In this document: piece by piece, positions 1-7,715 of the stretch
How the letters are laid out: every line of letters starts with the position of its first letter
How positions within the stretch are numbered: position 1 is the first letter of the stretch
Source of the DNA: Flagellimonas alvinocaridis
GTDB lineage: Bacteria; Bacteroidota; Bacteroidia; Flavobacteriales; Flavobacteriaceae
Direction of reading: 5' to 3'
DNA length: 64,000 nt
Assembly (NCBI RefSeq): GCF_004916895.1
Contig: NZ_SNTZ01000010.1
Location: 34,056-98,055, forward strand
Translations under genes and position numbers: made by a program
The notes under the pieces: model-generated
Databases searched by the model: none
The model's input: the letters and a program-made list of their open reading frames with translations, nothing else
Told to the model about the DNA's origin: nothing

Positions 1-98
1 GTAAATCCAATAATCCTGACATTGTATTTGTGTTAAGGTTAGAGAGACAATGTACTAAAAAAGTAGGTTTTGAACCTTCATTCAGGTGAAAAAACCTG

Positions 99-1052
99 TC
101 ATTTTAGCAATTTGATAACCTGTTGAGCCAATTCCAAACCAATACGCTGTTGCGCTTCTTGGGTTGATGCCCCGATATGTGGGGATAACGATATTTTGGG
201 ATGCATCAAAATTTTGATTTCAGGTTGGGGTTCCGACTCATACACGTCCAGTCCTGCAAAGGCTAGTTTGTCATTATCCAAGGCTTCCACCAAGGCCACT
301 TCATCCAAAATACCACCACGTGATGCATTGATGATTCCCGCGGTAGGCTTCATTTGCGCCAATTCTTTTTTTCCGATGACATATCCATTTTGGGAAGGAA
401 CATGGATGCTTACGAAATCAGCATTTTTTAAAACGGTCTCAAGCGAACTGTTCTGCAGTTTGAACTGTACCTCTTGACCATCATAAAATGAGAGCTTTAC
501 CGTAGCTTTTTCTGTATGGTGATCATGGAACAGGACTTTCATGCCCAAGGACAAAGCTACTCTTGCGGTAGCTTCCCCTATTCGGCCGAAACCGATGATT
601 CCTAAAGTTTTTCCACGTAATTCTGTCCCCGAAGCATAGCTTTTCTTGAGTTGCTTGAATTGGCTATCGCCATCCAAGGGCATGTTCCGATTGGAATCGT
701 GCAAAAATCGAGCTCCGTTGAACATATGGGCAAAGACCAATTCTGCCACGGAGGCCGATGATGCTTCCGGAGTGTTGATTACATGAACTCCTTTTGACTT
801 TGCATAATCCACATCAATATTGTCCATTCCCACACCGCCTCTGCCAATGAGCTGTAATCTGGGACAGGCATTTATCAAATCTTTTCGCACTTCGGTGGCA
901 CTTCGTACCAAAAGAACAGAGATTGAATTGGTGTTGATAAAATTTACCAATTGTTCTTGGGCCACTCGGGTAGTAATCACCTCAAAACCTTCCTTTTGAA
1001 GTAACTCAATTCCCGATTGGGCTAAGCCATCATTGGCCAGTACAATATTCAT
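99..1052 (-). CDS. serA: D-3-phosphoglycerate dehydrogenase, short form
   Basis: Oxidises 3-phosphoglycerate to 3-phosphohydroxypyruvate with NAD, the first step of serine synthesis. The 317-residue protein has the D-2-hydroxyacid dehydrogenase layout: split substrate domain, then a Rossmann domain with GFGRIG at 154-159. The expected catalytic Arg, Glu and His fall at about R245 (ASRGG), E274 and H292 (SPHIG). There is no C-terminal ACT domain, so the serine feedback site of the long enterobacterial form is missing; the short form is usual in Bacteroidota. It is last in a minus-strand unit behind serC, separated from it by a frameshifted four-helix-bundle gene. The ATG at 1052 is the natural start. 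Function confident; specificity rests on the serC linkage. Confidence 0.93.
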   Translation of the reverse strand: MNIVLANDGLAQSGIELLQKEGFEVITTRVAQEQLVNFINTNSISVLLVRSATEVRKDLINACPRLQLIGRGGVGMDNIDVDYAKSKGVHVINTPEASSASVAELVFAHMFNGARFLHDSNRNMPLDGDSQFKQLKKSYASGTELRGKTLGIIGFGRIGEATARVALSLGMKVLFHDHHTEKATVKLSFYDGQEVQFKLQNSSLETVLKNADFVSIHVPSQNGYVIGKKELAQMKPTAGIINASRGGILDEVALVEALDNDKLAFAGLDVYESEPQPEIKILMHPKISLSPHIGASTQEAQQRIGLELAQQVIKLLK

Positions 1053-1077
1053 AGGCTTAAATTATAAGTCTTAAGTT

Positions 1078-1412
1078 TTAAATAGTTTCTTGGCTGGTTT
1101 TGACAATTTTGGTCAAAATTTTGATGATTTGCTCTATTTCTTCCAAGTACTCTTTCAAATCAAGGTCAGATAAATTGGCTTTAAGAATCAATCGTAACCA
1201 ATATCTGGATTCACGTGCTTCTTTTGAAGCTATGGCATTTTAGAAATGAAATCTTTTTTGAATTGACCTGCACCTGCTTCGGCTACATTGGCTCCAATGC
1301 TGGTGGATGAACGCAATAATTGATTGGCGAAGACATACTCGTTGTTTTCCTTCAAATTTTTAACCAACTTGATGATGCGCAACGAAAATTCAAAACTTCT
1401 TTCTTCGATCAA
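1078..1412 (-). pseudogene. Frameshifted four-helix-bundle (23S rRNA IVS-type) protein
   Basis: In one frame, 1412 to 1230 encodes a typical start of the four-helix-bundle family (IEERSFEFSLRIIKLVKNL, then SSTSIGANVAEA and KKDFISKM) before a stop. Restoring one base near 1240 (the text reads aaaatgccatagct where aaaatggccatagct would stay in frame) lets the reading continue as AIASKEARESRYWLRL and on to a TAA at 1078-1080. The joined product is about 110 residues, normal for the family. The first half has no ATG: the frame opens at TTG 1412, preceded by ATA and a stop. I infer a single-base deletion and decay, although a sequencing error or recoding cannot be excluded. The family is named after proteins encoded in 23S rRNA intervening sequences; its cellular role is unclear. 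Confidence 0.75.
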
Positions 1413-1447
1413 TATTTAGGATTTAGAACTAAAAACTTAACACTAAT

Positions 1448-2512
1448 CTATCCTTTTTTCTCCAATTCGCTCATGATGTCGACCAAAACCCCTACACTTT
1501 CCAAGGGCAGTGCATTGTACATGGAAGCTCTATATCCTCCCACGGAACGATGTCCATTAATTCCACTGATACCCGCTTCCTTGCACATACCATCAAAAAC
1601 TTCTTTCAATCCTTCGTCGGTGATATTGAAGGTGGCATTCATAATGGAACGGTCTTCCTTTGCTGCAAAACCTGAGAATACAGGGTTCAATTCTATTTCA
1701 GAATAGATAAGACTGGCTTTTCGTTCATTGATTTCCTCAATAGCTGCGATACCACCCAAATCTTTTAACCATTGCATGGTGAGCATAGATACATACACTG
1801 CAAATACAGGAGGTGTGTTGAACATACTCTCTTTACTCGCATGTACTGAATAATCCAACATAGATGGAATTTTTCGGGAAACCTTGCCCAAAACATCTTC
1901 TTTTACCACAACAAGAGTGGTCCCGGCTGGCCCCATGTTCTTTTGCGCGCCTGCATAGATTAAGTCAAACTGGGAAAAATCAAGTTGACGGGAAAAAATA
2001 TCCGAACTCATGTCGCAAACCAATGGGACATTTGTTTTGGGAAATTCCTTGATCTGGGTTCCAAAAATGGTATTGTTGGAAGTAAGGTGCAAATAATCCA
2101 GGTCGGAAGGAATACTATATCCCTTTGGGATATGGTTGAAATTTTCCGCTTGGGAAGAAGCCACTTCCACAATTTCACCAAAAAGCTTAGCTTCTTTAAT
2201 GGCTTTTTGACTCCAAGTTCCAGTATTTACATATCCGGCTTTCTTATCAAGCAAATTATAAGCAGTCATTAAAAACTGCATACTGGCACCCCCTTGTAAG
2301 AATAAGGCTTGGTACCCTTTGCCTTCCAGTCCCATTAGTTCAAGGGCCAAGGAGCGGGCCTTTTCCATAATGGCCACAAACTCTTTGCTGCGGTGCGATA
2401 TTTCTATAAGTGATAATCCGATACCATCCAGTTCCACTACAGCTTCGGAAGCTTTTTGCATGACCTCTTTGGGCAAAATGCAAGGTCCTGCACTAAAATT
2501 GTGTTTTTTCAT
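1448..2512 (-). CDS. serC: Phosphoserine aminotransferase
   Basis: Transfers the amino group of glutamate to 3-phosphohydroxypyruvate, giving phosphoserine, the second step of serine synthesis. The 354-residue protein starts with the family signature NFSAGPCILP. The PLP lysine is K191 in YAGAQKNMGPAGTT, and the C-terminal NGHRSVGGYRASMYNAL stretch carries the conserved phosphate-binding His and Arg. Length fits the family (about 355-360). It lies 69 bp downstream of the acyl-CoA reductase gene on the same strand and upstream of serA, so the two serine enzymes are probably co-transcribed. The ATG at 2512 places the family N-terminus correctly. Confidence 0.95.
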   Translation of the reverse strand: MKKHNFSAGPCILPKEVMQKASEAVVELDGIGLSLIEISHRSKEFVAIMEKARSLALELMGLEGKGYQALFLQGGASMQFLMTAYNLLDKKAGYVNTGTWSQKAIKEAKLFGEIVEVASSQAENFNHIPKGYSIPSDLDYLHLTSNNTIFGTQIKEFPKTNVPLVCDMSSDIFSRQLDFSQFDLIYAGAQKNMGPAGTTLVVVKEDVLGKVSRKIPSMLDYSVHASKESMFNTPPVFAVYVSMLTMQWLKDLGGIAAIEEINERKASLIYSEIELNPVFSGFAAKEDRSIMNATFNITDEGLKEVFDGMCKEAGISGINGHRSVGGYRASMYNALPLESVGVLVDIMSELEKKG

Positions 2513-2581
2513 TCCCTTATTTTAAAAAGTAAAGGTCTAAAAAAAACTTGGATCTAAAAACGGTTTTGCGAATCGGTTTCT

Positions 2582-3616
2582 TTATAGCTGAAGTAAAAAT
2601 TCCAAGGTATCCACACCATCCGCATAATCATCCAGTCTAGGTTTTTGGGTATCTCCAAAGATCACTTCTCCGGATTGCGCCTCTCCAGACACGATACATT
2701 GGATTTGTTCCTCTTGTTCCGATAATTGGTTGCGTAATTTTTCCAATGAATCATAACGCGAGTAAAATAATGCGGCAATGGGAGAGGAGAACCCCTCATC
2801 TTCCTTGAGCACCAAAAACCCATTGTCCAAGATTTTAAAATCACTCATTAGATAAACCGCTTTGTTATAATCGTAGTTGTTGGCGTATTTATGTTGATGG
2901 ATTACGTCTTGAAACTTAAAAACAGCCTTGTAGAACGCATCAAAATCATAGCCTTGAGGCACAAAGATTTTAGAAACATTTCGGCAACCCAGTCCATAAT
3001 ACCTGAAAATATCTTCACCCAAGGCTTCCAACTCGGAGTTGGATTCATTCCCTGTTAAAATAGCTACTGAACTTCTATTCTTACGTATAATATTGGGCTT
3101 TTTTCCAAAGTAATATTCAAAATAGCGCCCTGTATTATTGCTTCCTGTTGCAATAACGGCATCAAAATTTTCCAATTTACCTTCAGTGAATTCAATTCGT
3201 TCTGCCAGTAAGGGCTCTTGCTGAATCAAATAATCGGCAAGAAAAGGAAGCAAAACTTTATCATTGGAGGATAATTTTGCCAACACCTTGTTTCCAGAAA
3301 GCAATACACAAAGTAAATCATGGAATCCCACCAGAGGAATATTCCCTGCCATGACAATACCAATGACCTTTGGGGCGTTATCAACCTGAAAATCATATTT
3401 GGAAAGCCATTGGGATAGATTTTCATCCGTCAACAATTTGCTCCATTGTCTTAAGGCAAAGATGATGTTTTCACGGGTAAACCATCCGTTTTGCTGTTCG
3501 GCCCTGACCAATGTCTCGTTAAATGAAGAAAACGAATCATTGTCATTTTCACAAAAATCGGTGAGGTAGTTTCCAAGTTTAACAAAAGCTTTCGATATTG
3601 GGAGATGTGCCCTCAT
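2582..3616 (-). CDS. Acyl-CoA reductase (LuxC-like)
   Basis: 344 residues resembling the LuxC/acyl-CoA reductase family (aldehyde dehydrogenase superfamily), which reduce an acyl-CoA or acyl thioester to the aldehyde through a Cys adduct. Visible: a nucleotide-binding stretch VIGIVMAGNIPLVGFHD near 84-100, ATGSNNTGRYFEYYF near 156-170, and a candidate nucleophile C211 in YYGLGCRNVSK. It is shorter than luciferase-operon LuxC, with a reduced N-terminus. It is transcribed divergently from the ferredoxin gene over an 85-bp region and precedes serC. Substrate cannot be told from sequence. This gene, ferredoxin and serCA recur together in flavobacterial genomes as far as I recall. Confidence 0.8.
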   Translation of the reverse strand: MRAHLPISKAFVKLGNYLTDFCENDNDSFSSFNETLVRAEQQNGWFTRENIIFALRQWSKLLTDENLSQWLSKYDFQVDNAPKVIGIVMAGNIPLVGFHDLLCVLLSGNKVLAKLSSNDKVLLPFLADYLIQQEPLLAERIEFTEGKLENFDAVIATGSNNTGRYFEYYFGKKPNIIRKNRSSVAILTGNESNSELEALGEDIFRYYGLGCRNVSKIFVPQGYDFDAFYKAVFKFQDVIHQHKYANNYDYNKAVYLMSDFKILDNGFLVLKEDEGFSSPIAALFYSRYDSLEKLRNQLSEQEEQIQCIVSGEAQSGEVIFGDTQKPRLDDYADGVDTLEFLLQL

Positions 3617-3620
3617 TATA

Positions 3621-3661
3621 TTTGTATACTAATTTGGTAGGGTTTATTTTTGCCAAAAATA
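3621..3661. promoter_or_regulatory. Overlapping divergent promoters, ferredoxin / acyl-CoA reductase
   Basis: On the plus strand, TTTG at 3621-3624 is followed after 20 bp by TATTTTTG at 3645-3652, an exact fit to the Bacteroidota -33/-7 pattern, about 50 bp before the ferredoxin ATG. On the minus strand another TATTTTTG occupies 3661 to 3654, pointing to the acyl-CoA reductase start at 3616. The two -7 boxes form a perfect 8+1+8 palindrome (TATTTTTGCCAAAAATA). Both promoters cannot easily be occupied at once. Confidence 0.65.
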
Positions 3662-3701
3662 CGCATGCTGAAATGAATCAGCACCACGGAAAAAGAAAAT
3701 T

Positions 3702-4055
3702 ATGGCGATAATTATTACTGACGAATGCATTAACTGTGGGGCCTGCGAGCCAGAATGCCCCAATACTGCAATATATGAAGGAGCTGATGAGTGGCGATAT
3801 AGTGATGGTACTTCCTTGGAGGGCGATGTGGTCCTTCCCAATGGAAAGGCGGTAAATGCTGATGAGGTTCAAGAACCGGTCAGTGACGAGATTTACTACA
3901 TTGCACCCGACAAGTGTACCGAATGTATGGGATTCCATGAAGAACCACAATGTGCAGCAGTTTGTCCTGTAGATTGTTGTGTTCCTGACGATGACCATGT
4001 TGAGAGCGAAGAAGAACTTTTGGGTAAGCAGAAGTTCATGCATCCCAACGGATAG
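3702..4055 (+). CDS. 4Fe-4S dicluster ferredoxin (Allochromatium type)
   Basis: Small cytoplasmic electron carrier of 117 residues. Cluster-binding motifs are [12 protein letters not shown] (starting near residue 9) and, after a long insert, [18 protein letters not shown], whose stretched spacing between the second and third Cys is the mark of the Alvin-type 2[4Fe-4S] ferredoxins. Further Cys residues follow (VDCCVP). The partner enzyme is not shown. It is divergent from the acyl-CoA reductase gene and ends in its own terminator at 4080, so it is a single-gene transcript or one joined only to the tiny ORF after it. Confidence 0.92.
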   Translation: MAIIITDECINCGACEPECPNTAIYEGADEWRYSDGTSLEGDVVLPNGKAVNADEVQEPVSDEIYYIAPDKCTECMGFHEEPQCAAVCPVDCCVPDDDHVESEEELLGKQKFMHPNG

Positions 4056-4079
4056 CCCATAAAAAACATGTAATTTTGG

Positions 4080-4108
4080 CCCGAACTTAAAATGGTTCGG
4101 GTTTTTTT
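4080..4108 (+). terminator. Intrinsic terminator after ferredoxin gene
   Basis: Perfect 7-bp stem cccgaac (4080-4086) with gttcggg (4095-4101), 8-nt loop, followed by seven T (4102-4108). It lies 24 bp after the ferredoxin stop. Confidence 0.85.
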
Positions 4109-4237
4109 ATGCAAGAAAAAGAAAAAACATACAATGGTTTTTGGAAACAAGCTGGGTGTATTTTGTCATTGGTGGCCATCTTTGGTATGATTGCACTTTT
4201 TGCCATGGGTTTTTATTTCCTGATAAAAGGGTATTAA
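4109..4237 (+). CDS. Tiny single-pass membrane protein
   Basis: An ATG at 4109, directly after the T-tract of the ferredoxin terminator, opens a 42-codon ORF. The product has a charged N-terminus (MQEKEKTYNGFWKQ), one hydrophobic segment over residues 17-38 (LSLVAIFGMIALFAMGFYF) and a short KGY end, which looks like a deliberate inner-membrane peptide. It would be reached by read-through of the terminator. No homologue is recalled with certainty and no function can be given. Coding status is inferred from composition only. Confidence 0.45.
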   Translation: MQEKEKTYNGFWKQAGCILSLVAIFGMIALFAMGFYFLIKGY

Positions 4238-4261
4238 AACGTTCAAAACAAAACTTCAACT

Positions 4262-4269
4262 TATATTTG
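4262..4269 (+). promoter_or_regulatory. Putative -7 box upstream of ychF
   Basis: TATATTTG matches TAnnTTTG, in the 157-bp gap before ychF. No convincing -33 element. The rest of the gap holds low-complexity text (three copies of attcagt, several acatct). Confidence 0.4.
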
Positions 4270-4394
4270 CAGCCTTAATTCAGTAATTCAGTTGGCAGTA
4301 TTCAGTAAGATATCTTTTATTCGAATGCTTTTAATACAGAAGTATGACATCTGATAATCTGACATCTTAAAACCTAACATCTAGTATTTAGCCA

Positions 4395-5489
4395 ATGAAA
4401 GCCGGTATCGTAGGACTGCCCAATGTGGGAAAATCCACCCTCTTCAACTGTTTATCCAATGCCAAGGCGCAAAGTGCCAATTTCCCTTTTTGTACCATTG
4501 AGCCCAATATAGGTGTGGTAAATGTGCCGGATACCCGTTTGGAAAAGCTTGAAGAATTGGTTAAGCCAGAACGTGTGATTCCGGCAACGGTAGAAATCGT
4601 GGACATTGCAGGTTTGGTAAAAGGTGCCAGCAAAGGTGAAGGATTGGGCAACCAATTTTTGGGCAATATCCGTGAAACGGATGCCATTCTTCATGTGTTA
4701 CGATGCTTTGATAACGATAATATTGTACACGTGGATGGTTCCGTGGACCCTATTCGCGATAAGGAGACCATAGACATGGAACTCCAATTAAAGGATTTGG
4801 AAAGCGTTGAAAAGAAGCTCGAAAAAGTTAAGCGTGCTGCCAAGACCGGAAATAAAGAAGCGCAGAAGGAAGAGGCTGTGCTAACTGCTCTGAAAACTGG
4901 TTTGGAATCGGGTAAATCGGTAAGAGCCATTGTAATAGGTGAGGAGGATAGATTGGAGTACGTAAAACCCCTCCAACTCATCACAGACAAGCCTGTAATG
5001 TATGTCTGTAACGTAGGCGAAGAAGCCGCAGCAACAGGGAATGCCTATGTAGACAAGGTAAAAGATGCTGTGGCCCAAGAAAATGCAGAGGTCATTTTTC
5101 TGGCAGTGGGTACCGAAGCCGATATTACCGAACTGGAAACCTACGAAGAACGACAAATGTTCTTGGAAGATTTGGGACTTTCAGAACCTGGTTCCGCTAA
5201 ATTGATACGTGGGGCCTATCGCTTATTGGATTTGGAAACCTATTTTACTGCAGGGGTAAAGGAAGTCCGCGCATGGACCATTCCGGTGGGAGCCACGGCA
5301 CCCCAAGCCGCTGGTGTAATCCACACCGACTTTGAAAAAGGATTTATTAGGGCCGAGGTCATTGCCTATGATGATTATGTAAAGCATGGTAGCGAAGCCA
5401 AGGTCAAGGAAGCTGGCCGTATGCGCGTGGAAGGCAAGGAATACATTGTTAAAGATGGCGATGTGATGCATTTTAGGTTTAACGTGTAA
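4395..5489 (+). CDS. ychF: Ribosome-binding ATPase YchF (OBG family)
   Basis: Redox- and stress-linked P-loop ATPase of the TRAFAC/Obg family that associates with ribosomes. At 364 residues it has standard length. Visible motifs: G1 GLPNVGKST at 7-15, G3 DIAGLVKGASKGEGLG starting at 70, and NVGE in place of NKxD, the change that gives YchF its ATP preference. A coiled-coil insert of K/E-rich helices lies around residues 125-165, and a TGS domain forms the C-terminus (VIHTDFEKGFIRAEVIAYDD). It stands alone between the ferredoxin region and a surface lipoprotein gene. Confidence 0.96.
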   Translation: MKAGIVGLPNVGKSTLFNCLSNAKAQSANFPFCTIEPNIGVVNVPDTRLEKLEELVKPERVIPATVEIVDIAGLVKGASKGEGLGNQFLGNIRETDAILHVLRCFDNDNIVHVDGSVDPIRDKETIDMELQLKDLESVEKKLEKVKRAAKTGNKEAQKEEAVLTALKTGLESGKSVRAIVIGEEDRLEYVKPLQLITDKPVMYVCNVGEEAAATGNAYVDKVKDAVAQENAEVIFLAVGTEADITELETYEERQMFLEDLGLSEPGSAKLIRGAYRLLDLETYFTAGVKEVRAWTIPVGATAPQAAGVIHTDFEKGFIRAEVIAYDDYVKHGSEAKVKEAGRMRVEGKEYIVKDGDVMHFRFNV

Positions 5490-5569
5490 TCCTTGTTTTC
5501 TGATTTTTATCGAAAACTATTCCTATGCAAAAATCAAAACCCATATCTTTCCTTTCCAAACCTTAATGT

Positions 5570-7549
5570 ATGTTTAAAAAGCTTACCTATGCCGCTTTGG
5601 CATTTTTTATTGTTTCCTGTTCCAGTTCAGATTCAACTGATGAAGTTCCAAATGAGGTAAGTTTACCTTCAGTTACAACAGCCATTCCCTCCGACATAAC
5701 CGAGAATTCAGCTAATATTGGCGGTTCAATTTCTGATGATGGTGGAGCCAATATTACCGAACAAGGAGTAGTCTGGGGCTTGAGTTCCAATCCAACAACA
5801 GCAGATAATAAGAAATCTTCTGGTTCTGGAACCACCGATTTTAAAACTTCCCTGACTGGGTTAAACGCCAACACCCAATATTTCATTCGTGCCTATGCCA
5901 TAAACAGTAAGGGTGTTGCCTATGGAAACCAGCAACAGTTTACCACTTTAGAAGCTGAACCACAACAAAAGACTTATGAGGGGAGCGTGGAATTGACCAC
6001 ACAAAGTGAAGTAGATGATTTTGGAGCGAAAAAATATACAGAGATTACGGGTGATTTAATTATTTCTAGTAAGAACAGAATTGAAATTTCCAATATAAAC
6101 TCCTTATCAGACTTGACTAAAGTTGGGGGAGGTCTTTATGTTGCTGGGAATAGCAAATTGGAAACTGTTAATGGATTGGAAAGTGTATCAACTATAGGAG
6201 GGTATCTTTATATTTTAAGCAATGAAGCATTGATTGATTTAGATGGCCTGAGCAATCTTAGTTCGGTACATGGCCTTCAAATTAATTTCAATTCTTCTTT
6301 AACGAGTATAACAGGGTTGAGCAAGCTAACATCGTTGGGAGAGAGCCTAATTGTCTACGGTAACGATATATTGGAGACCCTGGATGGCCTAAATCAACTG
6401 GAAGTTTTAGGCGGGGGGATTTCAATAAACGAAACGGTTAGCTTAAAAAACCTTGACGCCTTAGGTAAACTCAAAGAAATTAAAGGCACCATCTTCATTA
6501 ATAACAATCAAAGTTTAGAGAGTATATCTGGATTGGATAATTTGGATTTTGCCATTACCATTGAAATAAATAGTAATGCAGCTTTAAAAGACATACCATT
6601 TAAAAATTTGCATCTTGTCAAAAGTTCTATATTGATTCAGAAAAATCCTAATTTGACTACAATAAATGGTTTTGAAAGTCTGGTTCAAGTTCAAAGATTG
6701 AGAATAGATTCAAATGCTATTCTTGCAAATATTCAGGGGTTTCCTTTGCTCGAGCAAGTAGATTATATTAATATTTTTACAAATCCAGAATTAATCAATA
6801 TTTCAGGGGGGGCTCTTCTGAAAAACATGGTTGCATTAGAGATTCGCAACAATCCGAAATTGATTTCCATTGATGGGTTTGAGTCATTGGAAACAGTGCA
6901 GAGCTTTAGTTTTTTCTACAATCAAGCATTGGAGCAAATAAATGGCTTTTCATCCCTAATGGAAGTTGGTGATTACTTTAATGTTTCAGGCAATTACAAA
7001 CTTAAAACAATAGCGGGTTTTTCTTCAATTAATTCAATAGGGAGCCTAACGCTTACAGGAACGCTATTAGAGAGTCTAGACATGTTCTCGACCTTACAAA
7101 CAATAGGTGGAGGCATTGTAATTGGAGACAATCCAATGTTAACTAGTGTTTATGGATTCAACAATCTTGAAGAGATAAATGGTAATTTGGTTATTGGTGA
7201 AAACCCATCTTTAAATGACTTTACTGGATTATCAAATATTAAAACGATTAAAGGTGGTTTGACTATCTCAAACCTAGACAAAGTCACGACATTTGAAGAT
7301 TTCCATTCGTTGACAACTATTCAGGGGGAATTACATATTCACTCTAATATAGGATTACTTAATTTAGATGGGTTGGAAACTCTGACGACTTTGAACGGAG
7401 ATATCAGAATAAATTCAAATCCTTTATTAAGCAGCTATTGCGGTTTAGTACCCCTTATAGAAAATGGATGGCTTGGATATTCTAGTATATATGATAATCT
7501 ATATAATCCATATCTCCGAAATATTTCGGAAAGTGACTGCAGTAATTGA
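5570..7549 (+). CDS. Surface lipoprotein with FN3-like domain and leucine-rich, receptor-L-like repeats
   Basis: 659 residues. The lipobox FFIVSC gives C17 as the lipidated Cys, followed by SSSDSTDE, a Ser/Asp-rich start like lipoprotein export signals of Bacteroidota, so I infer outer-surface display. Residues about 33-126 look like a fibronectin-III-type or Ig-like fold (GVVWGLSSNPT, LTGLNANTQYFIRAYAINSKG). From about 140 to the end roughly 19 repeats of 23-24 residues follow the pattern GLxxLxxIxG then LxIxxNxxLxxI, a beta-solenoid resembling receptor-L/leucine-rich repeats. There is no type IX secretion C-terminal domain. Neighbours are housekeeping genes in no evident operon. Ligand unknown; binding or adhesion is inference. 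Confidence 0.8.
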   Translation: MFKKLTYAALAFFIVSCSSSDSTDEVPNEVSLPSVTTAIPSDITENSANIGGSISDDGGANITEQGVVWGLSSNPTTADNKKSSGSGTTDFKTSLTGLNANTQYFIRAYAINSKGVAYGNQQQFTTLEAEPQQKTYEGSVELTTQSEVDDFGAKKYTEITGDLIISSKNRIEISNINSLSDLTKVGGGLYVAGNSKLETVNGLESVSTIGGYLYILSNEALIDLDGLSNLSSVHGLQINFNSSLTSITGLSKLTSLGESLIVYGNDILETLDGLNQLEVLGGGISINETVSLKNLDALGKLKEIKGTIFINNNQSLESISGLDNLDFAITIEINSNAALKDIPFKNLHLVKSSILIQKNPNLTTINGFESLVQVQRLRIDSNAILANIQGFPLLEQVDYINIFTNPELINISGGALLKNMVALEIRNNPKLISIDGFESLETVQSFSFFYNQALEQINGFSSLMEVGDYFNVSGNYKLKTIAGFSSINSIGSLTLTGTLLESLDMFSTLQTIGGGIVIGDNPMLTSVYGFNNLEEINGNLVIGENPSLNDFTGLSNIKTIKGGLTISNLDKVTTFEDFHSLTTIQGELHIHSNIGLLNLDGLETLTTLNGDIRINSNPLLSSYCGLVPLIENGWLGYSSIYDNLYNPYLRNISESDCSN

Positions 7550-7668
7550 GCTTACAATAGGTCTTCAAGGGAGAGACATGTTTCTTTTTAGTTGAAGGAA
7601 GGTATTAATATTCACTCTACAAGCTATATCAACACCCATTGTTGATTAATTTCTTGCTTCCATACTTT

Positions 7669-7676
7669 TATTTTTG
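7669..7676 (+). promoter_or_regulatory. Putative -7 box of parE-parC
   Basis: TATTTTTG, 40 bp before the parE ATG; a TTG at 7642-7644 lies 24 bp upstream, slightly long for a -33 partner. It is the only TAnnTTTG match I see in this 166-bp gap. Confidence 0.5.
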
Positions 7677-7715
7677 CCCCTAAATTTTATATTAGCAAGG
7701 ATTAACCCTTAACAC

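Noticed and set aside
1..98. CAGGT/ACCTG hairpin next to the serA stop as terminator
   Set aside because: Five-bp stem without a T-run in the direction of serA transcription.
1320..1706. Plus-strand ORF of 128 codons
   Set aside because: Antisense to serC and the four-helix-bundle remnant.
4280..4310. Three copies of attcagt before ychF as an operator
   Set aside because: Short, irregularly spaced, low-complexity text.
5570..7549. Tandem DNA repeat or CRISPR-like array in the repeat protein
   Set aside because: The repeats exist only at protein level; DNA copies have diverged.
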